From: Gracilaria caudata
Lineage: Eukaryota; Rhodophyta; Florideophyceae; Gracilariales; Gracilariaceae
Length of the DNA stretch: 16,040 nt
Direction: 5' to 3'
NCBI GenBank assembly: GCA_030374735.1
Contig: JASCIV010000595.1
Span: 1-16,040, forward strand
Below, one piece after another: positions 1 through 7,825 of the stretch. Made by a program: the position numbers and the translations under genes. Each line of letters begins with the position of its first letter. Position 1 is the stretch's first letter. The notes below the pieces were generated by a model, which was not told the DNA's origin, did not search any database, and saw nothing but the letters and a program-made list of their open reading frames with translations.

Positions 1-417
1 CCTCCAATTTGAACTTATCGAAGCTTGAAATTATTCGAAACACACACATCGTAGTATATCATATGTCTAACAGCATATAAACGCGTAGAGGTCCACGAAG
101 TAGAACAGATACATAACAACATAATCCTGTCGCACATCTCTCTCAAGATCAAAGTGTCACATATACGAGCGCATGCATTGTGCTGCCTGCGAAGCCACAA
201 AGGTCGCATCTCTACCGTGCTCACCACACATGTACAGCTTCATTTAAGGTCATGTCGTTCTTCTGCGCTGCATTGCGATGCGTGTCAAATCACAAACACC
301 ATCAACGATGCCCCTATTTTCCGTACTTTGGCAAAATTATGACCTGCATCATCACATGGAAACCGGAGTGTGGTTTTGTGTGAAATCGTTTAAGCCAAAG
401 CAGAAAAAATGCGCCTG

Positions 418-730
418 TCAGACAATCTTGTCAGCGTTCAGCGCGGATAGCGGCGATTCAATCATCATTCCGACTTTGTTTCCCACCCACTGTTCCTCAT
501 CACAAGGCACTTGGTCGGCACTGTCAATGTGTTCCTTCAAGATGCACAACTCTGCTTCAATCGACACAAAAAGAACTTGTAACAGTAGCCGCTCATGGTG
601 TGGTGGCCCTAAGTTAAACCTCCGGAGGTGTCATCGTGGGCCAAGGACCTACAGCTAACAGGACACAATAGGCCAAGAACGAACTAGGCTTGGGGGCTGT
701 TGAACGTGCTAAACGGCAAACTTGATGATT
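418..730 (-). pseudogene. Broken coding-like fragment, unknown family
   Basis: On the minus strand, 630 down to 418 is an open frame of 70 codons ending in TGA, with no early ATG. Its translation has normal protein character, including the stretches HHERLLLQVL, SIEAELCILKEHI and CDEEQWVGNKVG. A second minus frame, 730 to 614, is open for 38 codons and ends at a TAA in a short T run exactly where the first frame begins to look coding. Removing one base of that run would connect the two (…TPPEV then NLGPPHHE…). This suggests one decayed coding sequence with a one-base insertion. I do not recognise the family; a transposon relic or the last exon of a lost gene are both possible. Chance openness is a real alternative. 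Confidence 0.3.
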
Positions 731-740
731 TTAGAACTTT

Positions 741-775
741 TGAGAACTCACTCCATAATATGGAGTGAGTTCTCA
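741..775. repeat. Perfect 35-bp palindrome, 17-bp arms
   Basis: The 17-base arm TGAGAACTCACTCCATA at 741-757 is followed by a single central A (758) and its exact reverse complement at 759-775. No mismatch occurs within the arms. It lies in non-coding DNA next to the broken coding tract, and I see no second copy of the arm elsewhere in the window. It could be two terminal inverted repeats joined head to head, the core of a small palindromic element, or a cruciform-forming site. Confidence 0.85.
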
Positions 776-1744
776 CATAATATGTTATTATGATGTGTTG
801 AGCGGCCAACATTTGAAACTCAATCCAGAATCATCCTCATTACAACTTTGAGTACCGGATAAACAATCGAACACCACGTTTTTACAACCTTCTCGGAAAT
901 TGATGCTACAATCTGCTACAGTAGCTACTGTACTTCGTATTCGATCCCACCACTCCTTTCTCTTATCTTAGCACGAAAGTACTGCGCAGCTTTCGTACAA
1001 CAGCTTTCTCAGATAAAAAGAAGTGATCGTAGCTTGCCACCGCAATTACATGCTCATCCTTGCCGGAACAGCGTTTGAAGATGATTGTATCGCAGCACAT
1101 GCCTTCAAAGCCCTTCTGTTGTGGCAAAACTAATCATCCTACATGTAATATAATTGCACCCTAATCAACATGGTGGCCATACTCTAAGGTTGCTCGTGAA
1201 GCACTTCCGCAAGGTGGCGTGTGTCCTGCGCTGAACTGTTCAGACCTATGGAATATTATATAGTACTACGAGAGTCAGCACCCCTCGGATTGATTGATAT
1301 TTTTACTAGTATTCCCTGGCATTATGATTGTTAGATAGACATATCCTAATAAAAGAGAAGTTCTGAGGGTGGTCGCTAGGCACAACCAAGCCCAACCAAG
1401 CCAATGCACTCCCATCTCTAATAAGACCACACCGTATTATCTGCGTGAGCCCGAGGCAAACCGTCCGGACAGTGGACAGTGGACGAGGATGTAGTACTGG
1501 CAATCGGCGGTCTGTCCTATAGAGGGCTGTGCTACGATTGTCGGGACAACTCGCAGCGGCATCTCTGAAGCAACTACGGTTTCTCGAATGACACTGCTCG
1601 AGATAGTGGTCGATGAAGACCAGAGAAAATAACGTAGATTGGTTGAAGAATGACATCTCTTTTACTTCTTTCAAGCTACCTCCAGCGTGTGATCGTAAAG
1701 TATCGAGAAATCATTCGAAAGCACTACCTATTGTGTCTAAAGCA

Positions 1745-1773
1745 CTGTCGGCTGCCGCGTCGTCGGCCGACAG
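1745..1773 (-). other. GC-rich stem-loop in expansin 3' region
   Basis: CTGTCGGC at 1745-1752 and GCCGACAG at 1766-1773 form an 8-bp stem with a 13-base GC-rich loop. The stem starts about 68 bases past the expansin stop codon, so it would sit in the 3' untranslated region of that minus-strand transcript. A role in RNA stability or 3' end formation is possible but not shown. Confidence 0.4.
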
Positions 1774-1840
1774 CAGCGTGAAGCTGTGAAGCACTGCGAA
1801 TGAACTAAAAAGCATATTCAGGCGAAAATGCACAAGTTTT

Positions 1841-2491
1841 CTACACGAATACAACGCCATCAGCCTTTAGGGACTTCAACGTCACAATCTTCGTTTGTCC
1901 AAGCGCGGTCCTCATGTTCGCTGTAAGAGGGAAACGGAAACCATTTTGATTTCGAAAGATGAAGAAGTTATCCTGACTCTTTACACCCGGCTGTCCTCCG
2001 AGCTGCATAGTCTGCACAGGAGACGGTAAACCACGAGGCTGGATCTTTATGTAAAAAGAATTACTACCTTCGAAAAGGAAGGAAACAGAATTACCGGGAC
2101 ACGGAATGAACTTCCAGGACACCTTCCAACGTCCATCACCACTCCTTGAAAGATCAATATCTCCAAGCTTGCATTCTGGACATCTGTCGTGTACGTATGC
2201 TTTGAATGTTCCTCGGATAGGGTTTGCGCCAGATCCTTGACCACTTCCGGTCACTTCGAGACACGCACCACAGGATGCTGACCTTTCATACTGAACGTTG
2301 TTCATGGCCACTGGTAACATGCCGTTGTACATGGCAGGTATCGGGGAACGGATGGCACAGTTCCCAGACGCTGTGAATCCGTAGTAAGTCCCATCGCCAG
2401 AGAACTTCTTGTTGTAATCAGCGGTTGAGAAAGCTGTGCAATACACATGCAACAGCGACAACAACACTGTGCACAACAAGAAAGAACTCAT
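1841..2491 (-). CDS. Secreted microbial-type expansin (DPBB + CBM63-like)
   Basis: The product is 216 residues. The start is the ATG at 2491; the frame is open further upstream but only from a TTG, and the ATG places a signal peptide at the N terminus (hydrophobic residues 4-20). Residues about 30-130 form a six-stranded double-psi beta-barrel: GDGTYYG (32-38), SCGACLEV (73-80), HDRCPEC (101-107) and GDIDLS (110-115). Compared with Bacillus EXLX1, Asp102 corresponds to Asp71, and Asp113 to the essential Asp82. Residues about 134-216 match the C-terminal CBM63-like beta-sandwich (EGSNSFYIKIQ at 141-151). No GH45 catalytic HFD-type motif is seen, so wall loosening without hydrolysis is expected. 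There are six mature cysteines (45, 74, 77, 104, 107, 131), more than in the bacterial protein. It stands alone, with a TATA box 157 bp upstream. I am confident of the family; the polysaccharide target is unknown. Confidence 0.88.
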   Translation of the reverse strand: MSSFLLCTVLLSLLHVYCTAFSTADYNKKFSGDGTYYGFTASGNCAIRSPIPAMYNGMLPVAMNNVQYERSASCGACLEVTGSGQGSGANPIRGTFKAYVHDRCPECKLGDIDLSRSGDGRWKVSWKFIPCPGNSVSFLFEGSNSFYIKIQPRGLPSPVQTMQLGGQPGVKSQDNFFIFRNQNGFRFPLTANMRTALGQTKIVTLKSLKADGVVFV

Positions 2492-4495
2492 GATCAGTTT
2501 CGAAAGGGAAACAGGCGCAGCTTTTTGTACTAGATATGAGTGACAATTTTTACGAAGCAGCTGTGGTACGATGAGAAAGGACGCTTTCGCAAACAAGTTG
2601 GGAGTATAGATAGCGAAAAGAACGATTGCGGTGAGGCACTAGGGCGGTATTTATAGGTGGAAAGACGTGGAGAGACATGAAGAAGGACGATGCACAACAT
2701 CATTGACATCTTCATACGTATAACCCAGAAGTGAACATACCCAACTACATCTACAGCTTTGTATTACAAAAAAGACAAGAACGCAAGCGATCGAACGAGA
2801 TCGGATGGGTGGAACCTATATCTAGGATAACTCATGAAGCTTGTTTGTCCAAGATGCAGTTCACGCACTCACGCACGCATTAACAAACTATCATCTGAGT
2901 AGCATACGTCAACTTGGAGAGCTTTTACAACCATTGCTCCGAGCATCAGCTACGTAAGCAATCGCACAAGCGCTCCCAAAAATGCGCGGGCAGTGGAAAG
3001 TATCTCTACAGCCCTTTCCAATATATCATATTGATCAACTTACACGTAGGGCAAATCTTCTGCAAACGCCCTCCTTTAAAAAGATGGGACTCTCCGCGCA
3101 TCAAGGAAATGTCTGGAAACTACGAATACTATTCACAGTTCATCCAACCCAGGATGTTTGATACCACTTGGAGAGGGGTGATGAAAAAGTAAACACTTTC
3201 CACATCGTGCGGCAAGGCATCACCTTGAGCACACAGCTCGAAAACGAAAGTTGTGCAGCAGCTCAATTCGGGTGGGTGGTACTTCTGAGAAAATGGAATG
3301 ACGTAAGTCTGTTGAGACGGTCGTCACGGCTCGACGGGAAGCATTTGCGAGATACAGAAGCGAAAACGAAAAGCTGTCCAACACCGTGTGTACAACGTGT
3401 GGATACGACCTTTGCGTGTGGTTGTACCCCCACAAAGCATCGGATACGGCGAAAACAATCTGTACTAGTACTTGTAGAACGTTAGTCTGTGAGTTTCGCC
3501 TTCCCATCAGTTTTTCTTCTTCTACTTCTTTATGGACAGTAGCTCTCTATTTTTAAACTACTGTAAAGTTTTTAAATAAAACTCTCAGTCGCGTCGTGAG
3601 GCGTTTGTCAGGGTGCAAAGAAGACACATGCGCTGTGCAAAACTGTGAAAGTGGGTGTTCTGGTCTGCCATTCTGGTCTCCAGTAATGAAGTCAGGACAG
3701 GCTTCCAACACCGATCGGTGTTTGTTGCGACGTACTAGAACTTTTGGACATGTACTATATGCAGCGGAAGTTTGACTTGCTTCCTCGGCGTGACCCAAGT
3801 AGCATTGACATTGTATCCTTTTTTTGTAATGAAGCAAACGTTTTTCTTCATGCGAAGTAGCTGTAATCCCATTCAAACACACAGCAGTGTATCCACGCAT
3901 TTATAGCCTTCCTCTACTTTCGCATTCAGTTGTTATACGAATACAGCTCAAAGAAATACGATTTCTTTATGGTCAGACGACGTTTCTCCCAGAAGAAAAA
4001 ACGACCGTTCAGCGACGAAACAGATTAACAAAACTTTGGGATAGCACATGACAAAAAAAGCGCTACTGGGAACGCTTTGAGAAACACAGAGAGAATGCTT
4101 TCTTCTCGGCGAAATTTCGCTGCGGCTGTGAAACGGAAAATGAGCAAGAGAAAGGAGTTTTATACCACTTGGATTAGTGCAAAACCTTGCTGGAATGACG
4201 TTGTCTAGGAGTGTCTACAAAGCAAAACGAGACGCATGTCCAATCTTTTTTTTTCCATTGGAACCTAAGCGCTTGGGGGTGGCTTTCGAGTACTGTTTTT
4301 GTTGCAAGCACAACGCCGTTTCCACGATGCGTTCGACAGCGTCGGCGGCAGCGATGCAATGGCGGCAAGCGCAGGCAAAACAGAGACAAGCTGCAAATGA
4401 GGTTAAACTTGTTAAAGCAGAAAAATATGGCAGAAGGGAAGTTAGTGCTTCTAATAAGCAGGAGGCGCCGGCAGACACACGTGTCGCGCGCGCGC
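2492..4495. other. Intergenic region with stop-poor frames
   Basis: This separates the expansin and gene A, both on the minus strand. Apart from the expansin leader and TATA box I find no supportable gene. Several frames between 2914 and 3900 are open for 70-115 codons on both strands, including a minus-strand ATG frame 3900-3553 (115 residues) preceded directly by TATAAATG. None gives a protein I recognise. One plus frame (3302-3556) carries a zinc-ribbon-like CTTCGYDLCV. The stretch 3900-4490 shows nothing distinctive. Confidence 0.5.
2648..2655 (-). promoter_or_regulatory. TATA box of the expansin gene
   Basis: The minus strand reads TATAAATA in a GC-containing context (CACCTATAAATACCGCC). 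It lies 157 bp upstream of the ATG, so initiation about 30 bp downstream would give a leader of roughly 130 bases. That would exclude the TTG-started upstream extension from being a needed start. Confidence 0.6.
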
Positions 4496-5998
4496 TCACA
4501 ACACGCCCAGCAACACAGTTCGTCGCGGCGTGACGTTCTCCACGCGCTCCACCTTGCCGTTGGTGTAGCGCACGGAGATGGAGTCCACCACCGAGCGCGC
4601 GCCCAGCCCGAAGTGCAGCGTCTCCATGTACGACGGCGACACGTACGTGCCCGGCGAGCCCACGCGGCGCACCATGCTCAAATCGCCCGCCTTCACAATC
4701 ACCACCGCGTTGAGCGGCGTACAGCTTCTGTCGGACGGGTTGCCCACGCGCACGTGTATGTAGTTGTCCTCGCGCGACATCACGTTCTTGTACACACGGT
4801 AAGTCCCGCCGATGGGGTCCTCGTCCTGATCGCCCTCGCTCATGATCAGATCCACGCGCCCGTCCATGTCGTAGTCCACCGCCGCAGACATGTCGCCGCG
4901 CGTGTCGGCCGCGTGCGTGGTGAGCCCGTTCACGCGCCGGAACGTGCCGTCTCCGTTGTTGAGCAGCACAATGTCGCTGCCGGTGAACTGCGACACGTGA
5001 AGATCCATCAGACCGTCGTTGTTGAAGTCTCCGGTGGTCACGCCGCGCGACGGCGTGCCGCGCGGAATGCCGGCCTTCACGCTCACGTCGACGTAGCGCC
5101 CGTCGCGGTTTTCGAGCAGAATGTCGTGGTACACGGTGTCCGGCATCCAGAAGCCGATTCTGTCCCTGGACAGGTACAAGTCGAAGTCGCCGTCGCCGTC
5201 ATAGTCAATTTCAGCCACGGACACAACTCCCTCCCGCGCCATGTTGGGCGGCAACACCTTGTCCGACACGTCCACCATGTTGAACGGCGCAGTGAGCTTC
5301 CACACGGTGAAAAAGTAGATGCTCAACACCTCCATGATGCCGTCGTTCTCCATGTCGGTCACGACGGCAATCGGGTTTCTGGTCCATTCAAAGCCGCCTT
5401 TCAGCTCGCGAAGCGCGAACTTTTGGTCGCCCGTGTTCTCATAAGCAAACTGGTGAATGCCTTCGATGGCCCAGGCGTTGGTGTAGATCACATCGGGCCA
5501 CCATGGGTGTGCGCCCATGGCCAGATCCATGTACACTGCGGATCTACCGCGCCCACCAATGGCGGTGATACCGGCCTCTTCGGTGACTTCTCTCACCGAG
5601 CGGTCGTATGGGTTCACCTCGAACATGAGCGGATTGTTGGGGTTCATGCCGAAGTTTCCACCCACGGAAAGCGTGAAGCGCATCTTCTTGCTCCACGGCG
5701 ATATGGGAAAGGCGGCGAAGCCGTGCGAGTCGTGGAAAATGCCCCATTTTTGCTTGACAAACGTTCCGTTGCCGTTGTTGAAGTACATCTCGGTGCGCGC
5801 AGAGTCGTGATGACAGAAGAGCAGGTCGGGCAGACCGTCGCGGTCGAGATCGACGACGGCGGGACCGCCGTATTTCTTGATCTTTCCGGAGCTGCGGTCG
5901 ATTCCTGATTGCGCTGTGACATCGCGAAAGGAAGGGTTGGCGGCGATCGCGGCAGAGAAGAGCAGCAAGCTGCAAAGAAGCAACGCATGCACAGCCAT
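4496..5998 (-). CDS. Secreted FG-GAP/ASPIC-UnbV beta-propeller (gene A)
   Basis: This intronless gene encodes 500 residues. The ATG at 5998 has the context CTCACTATGG and begins a classic signal peptide (residues 1-20, cleavage near AIA-A). Five FG-GAP/VCBS calcium loops of the DxDxDG type are visible: DLDRDGLPD (50-58), DMENDGIME (215-223), DYDGDGDFD (265-273), DFNNDGLMD (324-332) and DYDMDGRVD (375-383). Degenerate blades near 107 and 155 suggest seven blades in all. Residues about 428-490 are an ASPIC/UnbV domain (METLHFGLGARSVVDSISV, 458-476). The only mature cysteines are Cys62 and Cys426, and the sequons include NGT at 77. This is the architecture of the CRTAC1 (cartilage acidic protein) family, so a secreted calcium-binding matrix or wall protein is inferred; the ligand is unknown. 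It is divergent from gene B, with the highest G/C at third codon positions of the three. The family call is firm, the function is not. Confidence 0.9.
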   Translation of the reverse strand: MAVHALLLCSLLLFSAAIAANPSFRDVTAQSGIDRSSGKIKKYGGPAVVDLDRDGLPDLLFCHHDSARTEMYFNNGNGTFVKQKWGIFHDSHGFAAFPISPWSKKMRFTLSVGGNFGMNPNNPLMFEVNPYDRSVREVTEEAGITAIGGRGRSAVYMDLAMGAHPWWPDVIYTNAWAIEGIHQFAYENTGDQKFALRELKGGFEWTRNPIAVVTDMENDGIMEVLSIYFFTVWKLTAPFNMVDVSDKVLPPNMAREGVVSVAEIDYDGDGDFDLYLSRDRIGFWMPDTVYHDILLENRDGRYVDVSVKAGIPRGTPSRGVTTGDFNNDGLMDLHVSQFTGSDIVLLNNGDGTFRRVNGLTTHAADTRGDMSAAVDYDMDGRVDLIMSEGDQDEDPIGGTYRVYKNVMSREDNYIHVRVGNPSDRSCTPLNAVVIVKAGDLSMVRRVGSPGTYVSPSYMETLHFGLGARSVVDSISVRYTNGKVERVENVTPRRTVLLGVL

Positions 5999-6002
5999 AG
6001 TG

Positions 6003-6028
6003 AGTAGAATGAATCAGTAGAATGAGTC
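6003..6028. repeat. 13-bp near-perfect tandem duplication in gene A leader
   Basis: AGTAGAATGAATC (6003-6015) is followed directly by AGTAGAATGAGTC (6016-6028), one mismatch in 13. It ends four bases before the gene A start codon and so lies in its 5' untranslated region. Confidence 0.7.
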
Positions 6029-6126
6029 ACACTGTCGGGGCGGCGGGAGCACTGCGTTGGGTGCGTGTGAGGGAATGTGCGAATGTGGGCGTGTGCCGAG
6101 AGGAGGACGTGAGGTTGGAGAGGGAG

Positions 6127-6134
6127 CTTATATA
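6127..6134 (-). promoter_or_regulatory. TATA box of gene A
   Basis: The minus strand reads TATATAAG, about 130 bp upstream of the gene A ATG. The same octamer precedes gene C at a similar distance. Initiation about 30 bp downstream predicts a leader of roughly 100 bases that is rich in pyrimidines. Confidence 0.65.
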
Positions 6135-6159
6135 GCAAATAACCGACGACAAGCGCCGT

Positions 6160-6233
6160 GGGGGGTGGGGGGGGAGCGAATACACCTCGGCGGTGGTATG
6201 GGGCCCCCCTGCTATGGGAGAGGGGGGGGGGGG
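6160..6233 (+). promoter_or_regulatory. G-run cluster upstream of gene A TATA box
   Basis: Runs of 6, 8, 4, 3 and 12 guanines (6160-6165, 6167-6174, 6200-6203, 6216-6218, 6222-6233), with a C run at 6204-6209, lie 26-100 bp upstream of the gene A TATA box. Four or more G runs this close can form a G-quadruplex on the plus strand. Any regulatory role is inference, and the long homopolymers could also be sequencing trouble spots. Confidence 0.45.
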
Positions 6234-6392
6234 CTTGGCGCGTTAATTTGCATGGGAGGTTTGAATCTCGAAATGAGGTAAGCCATTGGCGGGCGACCGT
6301 TGTCTGCACGACCGACAGTCTCCACGCGCGCATCACGCGCGCGCAGAAGCAGCGAGCGCATGTGGCGCGCACGCGCGCACCTTCATGGCGCT

Positions 6393-6424
6393 GGCGGCGC
6401 GGCGGCGCGGCGGCGCGGCGGCGC
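6393..6424. repeat. Four exact copies of GGCGGCGC
   Basis: The octamer occurs at 6393, 6401, 6409 and 6417 with no mismatch, followed by alternating GC bases. It is a short GC minisatellite inside the divergent promoter region, likely to vary in copy number. Confidence 0.85.
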
Positions 6425-7680
6425 GCGCGCGGCGCACGGCTGAGAGCTCAGCGGTGTGGCGGCGGCGGGCGTGCACGCAATTTCGAGCGGCCAATGAGCG
6501 CGCGCGGTGTCGTTTTTGCTGCTGTGTGTTATTTTTGTGAGCAAACGCTGCTTCTCGGCCGTCAGCGCGGAAAGCTGCGGCGCGTGTGACACGCGCCCGC
6601 GTTTGTTTACAGCGGTGTAGTTGGATGACAGCGGCGCACGCGTCACGGGTTTACACGCACAGCGCCAACCGCCGCTGCGAGCACGCGCGTTGGCTGTCAC
6701 ACACAGCGCCGCCGCCGCGCGCAGTTTGGGCGTGTGTGGAATTTTTGAAACTGCTCTCCGCGATGAACAAGAAACGGCGGCTCTGGCGCTTCTGCTTGCG
6801 TGTTAGGTCGGAGGTGCTGCTTCGGTTGCGAGTGTTCTTTGTGAAACACGCGCTTTGCGCTTGTACCAAAGGTACCTCCTGGGTGTACTCGTGCGCGAGC
6901 GTCGGATTCCGCGTTTTGCGCCAGTGGAGCTCGTGCACCGGTGGCTTCCGCTCGCCTCATGTGCAGCTTGTTGGCATAGCAGAGTTTGTTCTTCGTGGAG
7001 CGCCCGTCTCTTCATTTGCTTCATTGCCGCACTGCGGCGCACAACTGCGTGCGTTTTCGCCAAAAGATAGCGTATGAGTCGCATCATCGTGGTGCCCCTT
7101 CGTTGTCCATGTTGATAGGGGATTGTTTTTGAAACATGGCTCGAACGTTTCACATGTTTACAGCGGCCTCCTTCGCTGCCGCACAATCTCATTGCAGATC
7201 GCAGGCTCAGCTTGATTAAAAGAGTTCTGTCCTCGACGGGAAAAAGCGCAATGCGCGCTGTTCCTACAGCGGGCTGTCTTCCCATCCATTCTTGTGACGC
7301 ACCGTCGCGGAGTGCACGCCGCTTACACCGCTTGCGGCGCACGCCGCGCGAGCGCAGCGTCGCGCGAGCGGGAGCTCACGGTGACGCTCACCGGCACGCA
7401 GCCATCGCATCGCTTCCGCATTGCGCGCATGTCCGCATCATTGACAGCAATGAAAGGCGCCGCGCCGCCTTTCATGCCAGGAATTGCCTCCTTGTCCCAC
7501 GCCAAATTAATTTCCGTGTCGGCTCAATTTTCTCAGCGGCGCCCAAATGCGAGCGCGCAGAGCACCACCATGGCGTCTCCAGCTGGTACAGCCGTGCCCC
7601 TCCTGTCCTCTTGCAAGGACCTCTGCTGCTCCAAACAATGGATTGCGCGTTGCCTTCCGTCGAGGTCAGGGAATCCACCG

Positions 7681-7690
7681 CCATTTAACG
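7681..7690 (+). promoter_or_regulatory. Possible weak TATA element of gene B
   Basis: Gene B lacks a TATATAAG or TATAAATA box. The only A/T core at a similar distance is CCATTTAACG, about 140 bp upstream of the ATG and followed by a pyrimidine-rich leader. This is a guess from position alone. Confidence 0.2.
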
Positions 7691-7825
7691 CCGTCCCTTG
7701 TCCCGTACCATGTGCTCCACTTCGCTCTTCCTCCCACACGCATCCAAAACTCATCCAACTCTTCTAATCCAACCTCCGAGATTAACTGATCGTTAACTCT
7801 CTAACAACCAACTCGCTGACTCACA

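Larger units (their letters stand above)
1..1840. other. Intergenic region without an intact gene
   Basis: No open frame here has a good start together with a recognisable protein. The composition is ordinary, moderately AT-rich. It contains a broken coding-like tract at 418-730 (minus), a 35-bp palindrome at 741-775, two short tandem duplications (10-bp unit at 1383-1402, and a 7-bp unit at 1467-1480 with a partial third copy to 1484) and a hairpin at 1745-1773 that would lie in the 3' untranslated region of the expansin gene. The rest shows nothing I can name. Confidence 0.6.
5999..7825. promoter_or_regulatory. CpG-rich divergent intergenic region between genes A and B
   Basis: This 1.8 kb spacer separates the 5' ends of two divergent paralogues and must hold both promoters. 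It is extremely rich in CG dinucleotides, especially 6290-6720 and 7290-7560, in contrast to the AT-rich flanks of the window. Many open frames cross it on both strands, but they are arginine- and alanine-rich translations of GC repeats and look like no protein. It contains the gene A TATA box, G runs, a GGCGGCGC minisatellite and three GTTTACA heptamers (6605, 6649, 7156), two of which share the longer form GTTTACAGCGG. Confidence 0.6.

Noticed and set aside
278..658. A 126-codon plus-strand open frame
   Set aside because: It is antisense to the more protein-like minus-strand tract at 418-730, has low-quality composition and shows no recognisable motif.
1456..1551. Plus-frame segment GQWTVDEDVVLAI resembling the start of a Myb/SANT repeat
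   Set aside because: Only the first helix resembles a Myb repeat, the frame is bounded by close stops, and the remaining conserved tryptophans are missing.
2492..2596. N-terminal extension of the expansin from a TTG
   Set aside because: The ATG at 2491 gives a proper signal peptide and matches the family length; the extension would bury the signal peptide.
2530..2715. A 61-codon ATG frame upstream of the expansin
   Set aside because: It spans the TATA box and probable start site, so most of it would not be transcribed from that promoter; no homology is apparent.
4211..5908. A 565-codon open frame antisense to gene A
   Set aside because: It is rich in His, Val, Arg and Ala, has no domain, starts outside the gene and is explained by the GC-ending codon bias of gene A on the opposite strand. 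Similar but shorter antisense frames lie in genes B and C.
6158..7342. Several open frames of 90-180 codons in the A/B spacer
   Set aside because: They are Arg/Ala/His-rich readings of CpG repeats in all frames, mostly with non-ATG starts, and no protein signature is visible.
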